A stretch of 64,000 nt of DNA from Hydrotalea flava (GCF_001623405.1 NZ_LUHG01000041.1:1-64000), one strand, 5' to 3'. Positions 24,487 through 34,920 are shown, numbered from the stretch's first letter. A program made the numbers and translations. Notes: generated by a model from the letters alone, not told the origin.

Positions 24487-27255
24487 TTATTGCTTCTTCA
24501 ATTTTACAAAGTAAATAATAGTATTATGCATTAAATCGTTCGAAATACTCACTTCAGTGCGTTTTCCCTGATCATCTGTAATTACCATCAATGCAGAGTT
24601 AGGTGGTATATCGCCTAAATTTTCAGCAAAGAATATCATCTCATTCTTTTTCTCATTCGGCTCTACCGGCACTTTAAAAGTAATGGCTTTATCAGTTTTC
24701 AATTCCTGTTTGTACGCCACTATTTCTGAATTGTAAATTACAGATACACTATCGTGATCAAAAGTCCCATTGTCATACAAATCAACATGTACAGAATCGG
24801 AGGTAGTATAAACCGTAAACACCTGATTGATGGATCTGTGATTAATGGCGGTTAACAACAATCTGCTCTTGATTTGTGAAATAGAATCGAGTGTGGCAAT
24901 TTTTTTGTCTTTTTGTAACAACTCGTTTTCAATATGCGGTGGTATATTATTTTTAGTAATAGCCGCATTATTGTTAACTTTTGATGGTATTGCAGTTACA
25001 TACGGATTATTGTTCGCAGCAGTTTGCTGTTCTTTTTGTTTACGCGCTGCTGCCTGTCTGGCTTCTCTTTCTGCCTGTAATCTGGCTTTGCGTTCGGCTG
25101 CTGCCCTTGCTTTTTTTTCTCTTCTTAAGCGTGCAGCGTCTTCCTGCTGTTGTTGTTTTAATTTTCTTTCTGCTCTCACCTCAGCTAAATGTTCTGCTCT
25201 GGCTCGTGCTTTTTCTTCCCGTAGTAATTGTCTTTCTGCTTTTAAATTATTGTTAGATTTAATTGTGGGTTCATCCGGCTCAAATCTGTACGGACGCCTT
25301 CCATTTCTAATATCATCTAAAATTTGATCAATATCCAACTCCTTACCTGATGGAACCCATTTGGGATTTTTAGATCTGGTTACAATTACATCCGATCTGC
25401 GATTTACAATTTGTTGTGCAGTATCGTAAGTATCATCATCTTTACAAGGCAATATTAAATGCTGTTCACCATAAAAATCAACATTAATTCTGGATGCATT
25501 AATATGATGTTTAATCAGGTACATTTTCACTGCCAATGAACGGGCTTTCGATAAACGCAGGTTCAATTCAAATTTGCCTTTACAATCGGTAAACGAACCA
25601 ATTACTACATTTAATTCCGGATTTTCTTTCAATAATTGTATAATGGTATCTAAACTATTCCTGTCTTCCGAACGTACTTTCGCTTTGTAGAAATCAAAAT
25701 TAACAGATACTCTTTTTACAGTTGCGCTGTTTAATGAATCGAGTATATGCCTGCGCATTTGTTCTTCATCACTTAACTTATTTACCGGCACTGTAATAAC
25801 AGGGGGCGCATTTTGTACAGTGGTATCTGTTTGATTAGCTTTTGATGTATCAATAGCCAACACTTTTGAAGTATTTGGTAATGGTGGTAATTTAATAGAC
25901 TGAAAAACTTCTAAACAACAGGGTGATTCACGATCGGAAGTAAAATAAGCAGTATCGGCATCGCCAATGCTGTTGTAATAAATATCATCTTTTACAGAGT
26001 TAATGGGTAATCCCAAATTTTGAGCAGTATTCCACTGGTTGGTAACGATGTTGCCTTTACTTTTATAAATATCCATACCACCTAAACCAACTCTTCCATT
26101 CGAACTAAAATACAAAAGGGCACTATCCGCAATAAAAACTGGCGCAACATCATCTTCACTGGTATTAATGGCGGCACCTAAATTATCGGGTGTACCGGTT
26201 GGCAAACCATCTTCTAAAGCAATTTTCCAGATATCATATTTTCCCATTCCGCCGGGTCTGTCTGAAGCAAAAAATAAAAATTTACCATCTTTTGTAACAA
26301 ATGGATGGCGTGCATTGTAGCCTTTTGCATTCACCAAAGTATCTAAAGGATAAGGCGCATCCCACGGAGCATCCAAACCTGAACGTGTTGCGGTATATAT
26401 GATGTATTTATTGGCTTTGTTTTGCTGATCTTCATTCCATCCGGTAAAATAAATATGCAATCCATCTGCCGAAAACTGTGCTGCGGCAGCATCATAAGCT
26501 AAACCTTGCGGAAAAGCTTTACTAATATTGTTTTGATTGGTATTAAACTGATACAGTGTTGATCGGTAGACTACCTGTTTATTTTTTCCAACAGTATCTG
26601 GTCTGGAACTGCTAAAAACAAAAATGCTGTCATTTAATTTAGTATACGCATAATTAGACCCTAATGCATTCACAGGTGCAGGCATTTTTTGTATTGAAAA
26701 ACGTTGCAGGTTTTGTTGTTCTTCAATATTAAAACGACAATCTGCCATTTCTTTTAAAGCCAAAGCTGAATAAGCATCTTCCTGTGTATGTTCTGCCGTA
26801 AATTTCGATAATGCTTCAATCGCTTTATCCGGTTCGTTCATGGCACGCAGTGATACTCCATACCATAAATAGGCCATGATATCCGGTTTTTTTTCAAGAC
26901 TTAAGTATCGTTCATAGTTTGGCAAAGCATCCTGATAATCGTGGTATAACCGGTATGATTCAGCTAATTGATGGGTAATATAAATTTCTTTTGCCCCTTT
27001 TGGCTTTCTGCCGCGTTTATGCACTCCAGGTATATAAGGCAATACTCCATTCCCATTATCAATGTTACCATTAAGTGCTTTATGATACAACTGTGCAGCT
27101 CCATAATAATTTTTTTCCTTGAACAACTGGTCTGCTCTTTTCGTGTAAGCTCTGACAGATTGAGCATTTACAACAGATACGCAAAAAAACATCACTAAAA
27201 ATATAGTAATGCGTTTAAATAAAAAACAGGTTAGTAATGTAACTCTATACAGCAT
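24487..27255 (-). CDS. PD40 beta-propeller / OmpA-family envelope protein (PorE-like, T9SS-linked)
   Basis: 922 residues from ATG at 27255; the open frame to 27300 adds 15 residues before the signal peptide. Order: signal peptide (about 1-32, ending VVNAQ), TPR-like helices (about 35-150), a WD40-like PD40 propeller (about 190-480: IFVFSSSRPDT, LHIYFTGW, FLFFASDRPGGMGKYDIWK, LLYFSSNGRVG), an OmpA peptidoglycan-binding domain (about 540-650: VNFDFYKAKV, LNVVIGSFTDCKG, LRLSKARSLAVKM), a highly charged Ala/Arg/Glu/Lys helical stretch (about 680-750) and a C-terminal beta domain. This TPR-PD40-OmpA layout is found in PorE-like proteins tied to type IX secretion. PorP/SprF lies upstream. The charged helix and last domain are extra. 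Confidence 0.85.
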   Translation of the reverse strand: MLYRVTLLTCFLFKRITIFLVMFFCVSVVNAQSVRAYTKRADQLFKEKNYYGAAQLYHKALNGNIDNGNGVLPYIPGVHKRGRKPKGAKEIYITHQLAESYRLYHDYQDALPNYERYLSLEKKPDIMAYLWYGVSLRAMNEPDKAIEALSKFTAEHTQEDAYSALALKEMADCRFNIEEQQNLQRFSIQKMPAPVNALGSNYAYTKLNDSIFVFSSSRPDTVGKNKQVVYRSTLYQFNTNQNNISKAFPQGLAYDAAAAQFSADGLHIYFTGWNEDQQNKANKYIIYTATRSGLDAPWDAPYPLDTLVNAKGYNARHPFVTKDGKFLFFASDRPGGMGKYDIWKIALEDGLPTGTPDNLGAAINTSEDDVAPVFIADSALLYFSSNGRVGLGGMDIYKSKGNIVTNQWNTAQNLGLPINSVKDDIYYNSIGDADTAYFTSDRESPCCLEVFQSIKLPPLPNTSKVLAIDTSKANQTDTTVQNAPPVITVPVNKLSDEEQMRRHILDSLNSATVKRVSVNFDFYKAKVRSEDRNSLDTIIQLLKENPELNVVIGSFTDCKGKFELNLRLSKARSLAVKMYLIKHHINASRINVDFYGEQHLILPCKDDDTYDTAQQIVNRRSDVIVTRSKNPKWVPSGKELDIDQILDDIRNGRRPYRFEPDEPTIKSNNNLKAERQLLREEKARARAEHLAEVRAERKLKQQQQEDAARLRREKKARAAAERKARLQAEREARQAAARKQKEQQTAANNNPYVTAIPSKVNNNAAITKNNIPPHIENELLQKDKKIATLDSISQIKSRLLLTAINHRSINQVFTVYTTSDSVHVDLYDNGTFDHDSVSVIYNSEIVAYKQELKTDKAITFKVPVEPNEKKNEMIFFAENLGDIPPNSALMVITDDQGKRTEVSISNDLMHNTIIYFVKLKKQ

Positions 27256-27484
27256 GCTAATGTTATAAAAGAGATTTTCTATGTGTGAATATAGGCACAC
27301 TTTACAGGAAGGATGTAAAAACAGCCCAATAAGTTTTTAACATTATGTGGGTAACATTTATTGCATATTTGAAAATTTATTAGAAATTATACCGACGAAG
27401 CATGCAAAGTGTGCAGTATTAAAATAAAAAAGTTATTCTGTAATGCAACAGAATAACAATTCACTAACCTGAATAGCAGTTGGA

Positions 27485-28468
27485 TTAAAGACGGGGACAA
27501 ATAAACTTAGTAGCCGGTATTTTTTTGCGATGTACATAACTGATTGAAATTTCATAACCGCCCCGGTAAGCCGACGCACTGTTTAGGGTTGAAATATTGA
27601 TATCATAACTAAGCCCCACAATAAAACCATTTAAATTAATTCCAATATTAGGCGCAATGGCATCATTATTTCTGTACATAACCCCTGCAATAAGATCTTT
27701 GGTATAATCAAGTGTATAATTTAGATATAATCCACCGGCAATTTCAGATGCAGCTCCCTGTCTTTCATAAATAACATGTGGCGTTAATTGCAATAAATCG
27801 TTCACTGCAATTCTGGTACCTGCATGAATGGAATAACGTACCGGTATAAAACTATTACTGGCTTGTAAAAATTTATCAGTTGGTTGTGTGGGATGGTATA
27901 AACTTACTCCAATAAATGGATTTACTTTTTTATTAGGATCACCATCATAATACATTACGCCAACGCTTCCATCCAAAGTATATGCTGATGTTTTTGAAAA
28001 AATTTCATTCGACGGCAAGGTGGGATCGTAACCTACCAATGGATTAAACTGGTTGCCAAATTTTAGTTTGGAAGGATCAACACCTCGATAAATAAATCCA
28101 AATTGAAATCCACCACTTAATCTTTTATATTCACTTAAATGAACTTGATAAGAAAGTGATAAATAACTATTGGTGTAATTATAACCACCATCGCCCGCTG
28201 ATTGATTTAAAACCATTAAACCAACTCCAAAATTATTCGGTAATGCTGCATCTAAACTAATCCCTTTCGTTAATAATGGTGTAGCAACAGATGCCCATTG
28301 ATTACGAATATTAGCTGTAGTTCGATAATCTCCGTCTATTACCCCTGTCATTGCAGGATTTAACCACATAGGGCTTGCATAATACTGTGTAAAATGAGGG
28401 TCTATTTGCGCTTCTGCAATAGAAACGCAAAATAATAAACCAATCATTAAGTATCTCATTTTAATCAT
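27485..28468 (-). CDS. PorP/SprF-family type IX secretion membrane protein
   Basis: 327 residues with a signal peptide (ending AEAQ) and the family start DPHFTQYYASPMWLNPAMTG. Further signature segments: RTTANIRNQW, GVGLMVLNQSAGDGGY, SLSYQVHLSEYKRLSGGFQFGF, and YRGGYEISISYVH at the end. These proteins are 14-strand-type outer membrane barrels that help secrete and attach partner adhesins with type B sorting domains. The partner here is the neighbouring gene at 28484-30961, which has exactly such a domain; the pair starts 15 bp apart. The PD40-OmpA gene follows downstream. Confidence 0.92.
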   Translation of the reverse strand: MIKMRYLMIGLLFCVSIAEAQIDPHFTQYYASPMWLNPAMTGVIDGDYRTTANIRNQWASVATPLLTKGISLDAALPNNFGVGLMVLNQSAGDGGYNYTNSYLSLSYQVHLSEYKRLSGGFQFGFIYRGVDPSKLKFGNQFNPLVGYDPTLPSNEIFSKTSAYTLDGSVGVMYYDGDPNKKVNPFIGVSLYHPTQPTDKFLQASNSFIPVRYSIHAGTRIAVNDLLQLTPHVIYERQGAASEIAGGLYLNYTLDYTKDLIAGVMYRNNDAIAPNIGINLNGFIVGLSYDINISTLNSASAYRGGYEISISYVHRKKIPATKFICPRL

Positions 28469-28483
28469 ACAATCCTGATTTCC

Positions 28484-30961
28484 TTAACGAATAAGTGTTA
28501 TTGAACCCCTTCGTTTTACTTTTTCATTACTCTGTAATGTTGCTTCGAAGGAATAATAATATACACCTACCGGCATTTTTGTACCATTATAACTTCCATT
28601 CCATCCTTGAGATTGTGTGGAAGTATAAAAAATTAATTGCCCCCACTGATTGTATATAGACAATTTCATTGTCTTTATAGTATTCCCATAAACAAAGAAT
28701 AAATCATTATTACCATCTCCATTGGGCGTAAATGAATTAGGAATAAAAATGGCATCACCAATAGGGTTTAAAGTTGTAACTGTAATACTGCCCGGTGCAC
28801 TTTCCTGACAAGCCAACTTACCTAAGGCTTTTACTTTAAAATTGATAGTTTGGTTGGGTCCTAATCCGGTTACCAATTCTTCTAAGGCAGTGAGGCCGGC
28901 AGCGGGTAACTGAAAGGTGGCACCGTTGTCTAAACTGATTAAGTAACTCACTGCTCCGGGAACCGGTAACCAACTAAACAAAACACTGTTTGCGGTTATG
29001 GTGTCTGCCTGAACAACGGGTGTGCTTAATGCAGAAGCTGCCTGAATGCCAATAGATGCATTTGTAGCTGCACAAATAGGTGGATTTGTGTTGGCTAATA
29101 CAACATAATTGGTAGCCTGACTAATGGGTTGTGTTGTATATGAAGTACCAGTAAATAAAAGTGTATTGTTACCCACTTTATACCAATTATAATTTACGCC
29201 TGTTTCAGGATTCACTATGGATAATGTATCGGCTGTACCCGGGCAAACTGTATCTGAAGTTGCCTGAATGGTAAAAGGTTTTGGACTTGTTGCAAATTGA
29301 ACTTTTGTACTATCGGTAACCGTACAAATACTATCTGTTACTTTAACTTTATATACTCCATTTGAATCAACAGTAGTAGATGCCGTTGTATCGCCGGTTG
29401 ACCATAAGTAACTGGTAAAGCCTGTACCGGCATTCAATACTTTAGAAGTGTCATTACAAACAGTTGTGGTAGCAGCTAACAAAGTTTTTAGCGCATCCAC
29501 CTTTATTGTAACCTGATCTTTACAAACATAAGGACTGTCGGTATAGGTAACAGAATATGTGGTAGTTTGTGAAGGATAAACTTTGATGGTAGTAGTAGTA
29601 TCACCGGTAGACCATACTAATGTTGGTTTGGGTTGTTTTATAAGAGAAGAATCAGGATAATATGCCCAAATTCCATCAATTCTAGCCCATATCACTCTTT
29701 TATCAACCGGATCATAATATGCATAACCGTTGGATGCATTTAAAGGAGCAGCAGGTGGTACTGCACCTGTTCCTACAAACTCACTGAATCCATTATCAGT
29801 TCCCCAGTTAAACCGAAAGGTTTTTTTGGTATTCACTAAATATTGATTCAATGGGTAATCGCCTGTTGGTTGAAATCCACCGAATAAATAAAATCTATTC
29901 TTGTCATAATCGTAAGTCATAGCACCTTCATATTGAATAGTGCTGTTATTAGTGGGCAAAATATTGGTAAAGGTGTACGTATTTAAATCCAATGCATATA
30001 AATCTTTCAACCAGCAAAACATACCATTGGCTGTAGCCCAAGGGCTTCCTAAAGAACAGGTGCCGCTTAATTCATTCCCATCGCAACTACCCTGCCCCGA
30101 AAATAAAAACAAAGTTTTCCCATCAGCAGATGTGCCCATTAAATTTCCACCTTTTGGTGGATTACAATCACTTAAATTGGGGCGTTTTTGTATCCAGGAT
30201 AAATTATTTTCATAAATCCAGTTCTTAACAGTAAACCCACCATAACCTCCATAAAAACCGGGACTATTTGTGATGGGATTCCAGTATGAGCTGGCGTTAT
30301 AGTCAGCATTATCAAAAGCACCGTTGCCTATTTGTGTCCATGCACCACCGGTAGCCGGTACTGCATAAACATTGTCTGTTCCTGCACGCCATAAAATCAG
30401 CCTGTTGTTGGTATAGTCATACGTAAATTCGGTATAGTTACCCGGCCATCCCGGCCAGTTATTGGCAAAAATTTCGGTACTGGTTTTGTTCTTTAAATCG
30501 TACCGAATAATTCTTTTGTTAATGATTGAATACAAATACTGATTTACCTTATCATAACCATATGCCTTGAGGTTAAAAGCAGTTTGGTCAATATTATTTC
30601 CACTAATTAATAATACCCAAACCCCGGGTGGTTCACTGTCAACATGCACCGGTTTAATGGCAGTAAGGGTAACGGTATCTCCTTTACAAATTGTGGTATC
30701 TTTTTGTACAATTAACTTAGCCGGACAAGAAAAAGGAGCAATTGCACTATCAAATGAAAAGGATATAGGATTATGTTCGTTTGAAAATGCAGGTTTGATT
30801 TTGACAGATGTATTCCTTTCAAAGGAAGGGAATGTTATTTCCCCTAATGAACTGCTTGCATTATGTAAAGAATGTACATGAAAAAAACCACTAGGTGCAA
30901 AACCCAGTAAAACAGTGCTAAAAACTACCAATAAAAACGATAAAGTAAAATACTTATTCAT
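28484..30961 (-). CDS. Secreted kelch/Ig-like protein with type B T9SS sorting domain
   Basis: 825 residues from ATG at 30961; the open frame to 31048 adds 29 residues before the signal peptide. After the signal (about 1-25) comes a region with kelch/galactose-oxidase-like repeats (about 135-430: FTYDYTNNRLILWRAGTDNVY, AMTYDYDKNRFYLFGGFQP, YAYYDPVDKRVIWA), then Ig/PKD-like and fibronectin-like domains with TTTYSVTYTDS and WSTGDTTAS. The last 90 residues are the type B sorting domain (gliding motility-associated C terminus): IFIPNSFTPNGDGNNDLFFV, LSIYNQWGQLIFY, WNGSYNGTKMPVGVYYYSFEA. It is secreted by T9SS and probably displayed with the PorP/SprF protein encoded next. Confidence 0.92.
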   Translation of the reverse strand: MNKYFTLSFLLVVFSTVLLGFAPSGFFHVHSLHNASSSLGEITFPSFERNTSVKIKPAFSNEHNPISFSFDSAIAPFSCPAKLIVQKDTTICKGDTVTLTAIKPVHVDSEPPGVWVLLISGNNIDQTAFNLKAYGYDKVNQYLYSIINKRIIRYDLKNKTSTEIFANNWPGWPGNYTEFTYDYTNNRLILWRAGTDNVYAVPATGGAWTQIGNGAFDNADYNASSYWNPITNSPGFYGGYGGFTVKNWIYENNLSWIQKRPNLSDCNPPKGGNLMGTSADGKTLFLFSGQGSCDGNELSGTCSLGSPWATANGMFCWLKDLYALDLNTYTFTNILPTNNSTIQYEGAMTYDYDKNRFYLFGGFQPTGDYPLNQYLVNTKKTFRFNWGTDNGFSEFVGTGAVPPAAPLNASNGYAYYDPVDKRVIWARIDGIWAYYPDSSLIKQPKPTLVWSTGDTTTTIKVYPSQTTTYSVTYTDSPYVCKDQVTIKVDALKTLLAATTTVCNDTSKVLNAGTGFTSYLWSTGDTTASTTVDSNGVYKVKVTDSICTVTDSTKVQFATSPKPFTIQATSDTVCPGTADTLSIVNPETGVNYNWYKVGNNTLLFTGTSYTTQPISQATNYVVLANTNPPICAATNASIGIQAASALSTPVVQADTITANSVLFSWLPVPGAVSYLISLDNGATFQLPAAGLTALEELVTGLGPNQTINFKVKALGKLACQESAPGSITVTTLNPIGDAIFIPNSFTPNGDGNNDLFFVYGNTIKTMKLSIYNQWGQLIFYTSTQSQGWNGSYNGTKMPVGVYYYSFEATLQSNEKVKRRGSITLIR

Positions 30962-31476
30962 GCGTTCAAAATAAAAGTGATACTCCCGTTTTATATTCAA
31001 AAAAATTATTCTGAAACCGGGAGTCGTAATTGGTTTTTTATTTTTCATGAATTATCACCCAGATAAGCATCAATGAAAAACCATTATATAATTACTTAAT
31101 TTCATTAAACGGCAGAGGGAATAAAATATTGTATAAGCATGTTAAAATACACATTATTTTCAATAAAACCGGTATTCTATTGATAAATTCTAAGCAAATA
31201 ACTATTTTTTCTAATTATATCTTATTTTAAATACTTGCATTACAGCCGGTAATAATAACTTCCTTCCACATTTTACAATTGTAATAAAGAAGATTCAATT
31301 TTTGCAAAACATGCTGCTTTTTTATAAACTTTTGGCGAAAAAGTGTAAATTCAGACATTATAAAACAATTAAAATAGCATAGTGTTGGTTAAAAGAAAAA
31401 AATCAATTTTAAATTTATATATTAGTATTCTGGAAATATTTTTTCCGATTTTAATCATATTTACAAGACTAACACT
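30962..31476. other. Intergenic region between divergent genes
   Basis: About 515 bases, very AT-rich, containing the upstream regions of the sorting-domain protein and the BNR-repeat protein. I found no RNA gene, clear operator or convincing -7 box. Confidence 0.5.
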
Positions 31477-34400
31477 ATGCTTCCATTCAAATGCTTTTCT
31501 AAAAAAATCTGTTTAGGTATTTTATTGATAGGCACATTGCTGCAAGTATCTGCTCAGTATCAAAGCACTTCAAAAAACAAACCCGTCTATGACCTTCATT
31601 TATACAACGGGATGCATTGGCGTAATATTGGCCCATGGCGTTCAGGCCGGTGTTTGGCGGTAATGGGTATACCCAATGATCCACACACCTACTATGCCGG
31701 ACAAACCGGAGGCGGCGTATGGAAAACAACAGATGGGGGTAATTCCTGGAAATGTGTATCTGATTCTTTTTTTACCTCAAGTTCAGTGGGTGCCATTGCT
31801 GTAGCACATATCAATCAAAATATAGTTTATGCCGGTACCGGTGAGGTAGAAATGCGTAACAATATTTCTTTTGGAGATGGTATCTACAAATCTACCGATG
31901 CCGGTAAAAGCTGGAAGCATATTGGCTTAGAAAAAACTTATGCCATTGGAACCATTGCCATTAATCCTGAAAATGATAATCAGGTTTATGCGGCTGCCAT
32001 GGGTAAAGTATATGGAGCCAATAAAGAACGCGGATTATATCGTTCCAATGATGGGGGCAATACCTGGCAACAAATTTTGTATGTGAATGATAGTACCGGT
32101 TGTGTGGATGTGAAAATAGATCCGGTAAACCCATTCATCGTTTATGCTTCCATGTGGCAGGCTTATCGAACTCCTTATTCATTAAGCAGCGGTGGCAGGG
32201 GCTCGGGTTTATATAAGTCGCTGGATGGGGGCAATACCTGGCAGTTGCTTTCCGAAAATCCGGGTATGCCCAAGGGATTAAAAGGAAAAATGATTTGCAC
32301 CATCTCTCCGGTGCAGCATGAAAGAATTTGGGCCATTGTTGAAAATGAACACAGTGGTGTATTTCGTTCAGAGGATGGTGGTGCTACTTGGCAATTGGTA
32401 AGTACCAAAAACGATTTAACCCAACGCCCATGGTACTTTAGCCAGATTTTTGCCGATACCAAAAACCCCAATACGGTTTATGTGTTGAATGTAGAATTTT
32501 GGAAATCGATTGACGATGGCTGTAACTGGGAAAAAATTACCAATAGGCATGGCGATAACCATGATATGTGGATAAATCCTCAAAACCCATCTAACTGGAT
32601 AATGGGCGATGATGGCGGCCCGCAAATTACTTTTGATGGTGGTAAAAAATTTACTGCACCTGATTTACCTACTGCTCAGTTTTACCATGTAAACTTAGAT
32701 AATGAATTTCCATATCATGTATATGGTGCACAACAAGACAATACAAGTGTTAGAATTGCCAGCCGAACTGCCAATGAAGGAATTGGTATACGTGACTGGT
32801 ACCCGGTGGCAGGTGGAGAAGCCGGTTATATTGTACCTGACCCCCTGAATGCACAAATCACTTATGGAGGAGAATATGACGGACAACTTAGTACCTACAA
32901 TAAATTAACCGATCAAAACAGAAATATATCCGTTTATTCCGAACAGCACAGCGGAGAAGGGGCTATTGTAATGAAATATCGCTTTAATTGGACCTATCCC
33001 ATCGCTTTTTCGCCGCACAATAATAAAATGATGTATGTTACTTCTAACCATGTGCACCGAACAACCGATGGCGGACAAACCTGGGAAACCATCAGCCCGG
33101 ATTTAACCAGAAATGATCCGGCAACCCTTCAGCCCAGTGGCGGACCCATTACTTTAGATAACAGTTTAGCCGAAGTATACGGAACCATTTTTGCATTTGC
33201 AGAATCGCCTGTACAATCAGGTGTTTTATGGGCCGGTTCAGATGATGGGTTGGTGCATCTAAGTAAAGATGATGGCAAAACATGGCAAAACGTTACACCA
33301 TCAGCCATCCCAAAATGGGCACTCATTAATTATGTGGAACCCTCTCATTTTGATGCAGCTACCTGTTATGTTGCTGCTACACGCTATCAAAGTGATGATA
33401 CCAAACCCTATTTATTTAAAACACATGATTATGGCAAAACCTGGACATCTATTTCTGAAGGTGTTCAAAGCTATAACCGCTGTATTCGACAAGACCCAAC
33501 CCACCAAAACATTTTGTATTGCGGCACAGAAACCGGTATTCTTGTTTCGTTTGATGAAGGAGAACATTGGCAAAGCCTGCAACTCAATCTACCCAATACA
33601 CCGATAAGAGACATACAGGTTCAAACCCGCGATAATGATTTGGTGGTTGCAACACATGGCCGGTCATTTTGGGTATTAGATGACATTACACCGCTTTACC
33701 AGTTAAATGAGCAGATGGCAATGAGTAAAGCTTTTTTATTCAAACCAAAAAATACATACAGAACTCCTTTAGGAAATAATAACCCTACCCCACCGGTACA
33801 CGAAGGGCAAAATGCCCCCGCTGGTGCTATTGTGCATTATTATTTCAAAAATAAACCATCCGGTGAGGTACGTTTAGCCATTCAAACTGAAAAGGGCGAC
33901 AGTATTATTACCTATTCTTCTCAAAAAAATTATTTTGGAGAATCCATTACGCACAATCAAAATTTTATTGAAAATCACAAGAAAAAACAATCCGGTATTT
34001 TAACAGCAGATAGCGGAATGAATACATTTATCTGGGATTTGCGCTACCCGGATGCAAAAGCTGATACTTCTGCCACTTTTGAAGGTGCTTTAACCGGCCC
34101 AATGGCAGTGCCCGGAAATTATACCATTGCATTGTATGTTGGTGATAAATTGATTCAGAAACAACCCCTCACCATTGTAAACGACCCAAGAAATACATTT
34201 GGAACAAATGATCTGGCAAAGCAATTTGAATTAGCCCAACAAATTCACAATACCCTCAATGTAATTGGAACTACAACAAAAAACATACGGAAGATCAGGA
34301 AAAAAATTCAGGATTTTGCCGGCACACTTTCCCATTCAGATTCTATTCAACAATTCAATGCACTTACAAAACCATTATTAGATAGTTTAACGATAGTTGA

Positions 34401-34662
34401 AATAACTTTAATGAATCCTAAAATTTTAGCAAGTGAGGATGATTTACGTTTTCCGGTTCGGTTAGAAGAAAAATTGTCGGCACTCAATGTAGCCGTTCAG
34501 CAAGCAGATGCCCCTCCCACTGCTTCTATGTACAGCAGCTATCAAAATCTAAAAGAGCAAATTGACATACAATTCAACAATTTTAGAAACCTGCTGCAAA
34601 AAAATGTTCCTGCCATTAATCAATGGATTGCGAATCAGAAACAACCATTTATTGCCTTATAA
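31477..34662 (+). CDS. Large exported BNR/sortilin-type beta-propeller protein
   Basis: 1061 residues with a signal peptide (about 1-27, ending VSAQ). The body holds many BNR/Asp-box repeats: GGVWKTTDGGNSWKCV, GIYKSTDAGKSWKHI, GLYRSNDGGNTWQQI, GLYKSLDGGNTWQLL, GVFRSEDGGATWQLV, DGGQTWETISPDL, DDGKTWQNV, YGKTWTSI. These form VPS10/sortilin-like propellers. The C-terminal 300 residues contain a FlgD-Ig-like segment (FIWDLRYPDAKADTS, GNYTIALYVGDK) and a helical tail. Similar proteins are often labelled glycosyl hydrolase, but sialidase catalytic residues are not apparent, so enzymatic activity is doubtful. No T9SS sorting domain is seen. Confidence 0.85.
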   Translation: MLPFKCFSKKICLGILLIGTLLQVSAQYQSTSKNKPVYDLHLYNGMHWRNIGPWRSGRCLAVMGIPNDPHTYYAGQTGGGVWKTTDGGNSWKCVSDSFFTSSSVGAIAVAHINQNIVYAGTGEVEMRNNISFGDGIYKSTDAGKSWKHIGLEKTYAIGTIAINPENDNQVYAAAMGKVYGANKERGLYRSNDGGNTWQQILYVNDSTGCVDVKIDPVNPFIVYASMWQAYRTPYSLSSGGRGSGLYKSLDGGNTWQLLSENPGMPKGLKGKMICTISPVQHERIWAIVENEHSGVFRSEDGGATWQLVSTKNDLTQRPWYFSQIFADTKNPNTVYVLNVEFWKSIDDGCNWEKITNRHGDNHDMWINPQNPSNWIMGDDGGPQITFDGGKKFTAPDLPTAQFYHVNLDNEFPYHVYGAQQDNTSVRIASRTANEGIGIRDWYPVAGGEAGYIVPDPLNAQITYGGEYDGQLSTYNKLTDQNRNISVYSEQHSGEGAIVMKYRFNWTYPIAFSPHNNKMMYVTSNHVHRTTDGGQTWETISPDLTRNDPATLQPSGGPITLDNSLAEVYGTIFAFAESPVQSGVLWAGSDDGLVHLSKDDGKTWQNVTPSAIPKWALINYVEPSHFDAATCYVAATRYQSDDTKPYLFKTHDYGKTWTSISEGVQSYNRCIRQDPTHQNILYCGTETGILVSFDEGEHWQSLQLNLPNTPIRDIQVQTRDNDLVVATHGRSFWVLDDITPLYQLNEQMAMSKAFLFKPKNTYRTPLGNNNPTPPVHEGQNAPAGAIVHYYFKNKPSGEVRLAIQTEKGDSIITYSSQKNYFGESITHNQNFIENHKKKQSGILTADSGMNTFIWDLRYPDAKADTSATFEGALTGPMAVPGNYTIALYVGDKLIQKQPLTIVNDPRNTFGTNDLAKQFELAQQIHNTLNVIGTTTKNIRKIRKKIQDFAGTLSHSDSIQQFNALTKPLLDSLTIVEITLMNPKILASEDDLRFPVRLEEKLSALNVAVQQADAPPTASMYSSYQNLKEQIDIQFNNFRNLLQKNVPAINQWIANQKQPFIAL

Positions 34663-34696
34663 AACTAAAATTGAGTAAAAACCAGATGAAACTCAC

Positions 34697-34767
34697 AGCC
34701 AGATCAGTGATAGGTAGATTGTTACCATCATGCTTTGAAAATGTTTATTATACAGTCTGATCTGGCT
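34697..34767. repeat. Perfect 11-bp inverted repeat upstream of rpmI
   Basis: AGCCAGATCAG (34697-34707) and CTGATCTGGCT (34757-34767) are exact inverted copies with 49 bases between. There is no T run after the second arm, so it is not a standard terminator. It may be an RNA structure at the end of the BNR gene transcript or a protein site. Confidence 0.5.
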
Positions 34768-34804
34768 ATAATAAAATGATTGCAAAAAATATTATGGACT
34801 AATC

Positions 34805-34836
34805 TTGCTAAATATGTTTATTTATACCTACTTTTG
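34805..34836 (+). promoter_or_regulatory. Promoter of rpmI-rplT
   Basis: TTG at 34805-34807 and TACTTTTG at 34829-34836 match the Bacteroidetes -33 TTG and -7 TAnnTTTG boxes with a 21-bp gap. Transcription would start near 34843, leaving a leader of about 78 nt. Confidence 0.65.
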
Positions 34837-34869
34837 CACTCCAAAATTTTCCCGTAAGGTTCAACAAGT

Positions 34870-34916
34870 GTATCCCCGTGGATACCACCAGCAGGGTGTA
34901 ATCTGAATAAAAGATT
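34870..34916 (+). promoter_or_regulatory. Structured leader of the rpmI-rplT mRNA
   Basis: Two small hairpins lie in the leader: GTATCC-CCGT-GGATAC (34870-34885), and AATCT-GAATAAA-AGATT (34900-34916), which ends 4 nt before the rpmI ATG. The second could mask the start region. L20 is known to repress its own operon through leader structure in other bacteria; that this leader does so is inference. Confidence 0.4.
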
Positions 34917-34920
34917 ATTT

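Noticed and set aside
31477-34662. Sialidase or glycosyl hydrolase call for the BNR-repeat protein
   Set aside because: Asp-box repeats are present, but no catalytic residues of sialidases were recognised; repeats alone do not show enzyme activity.
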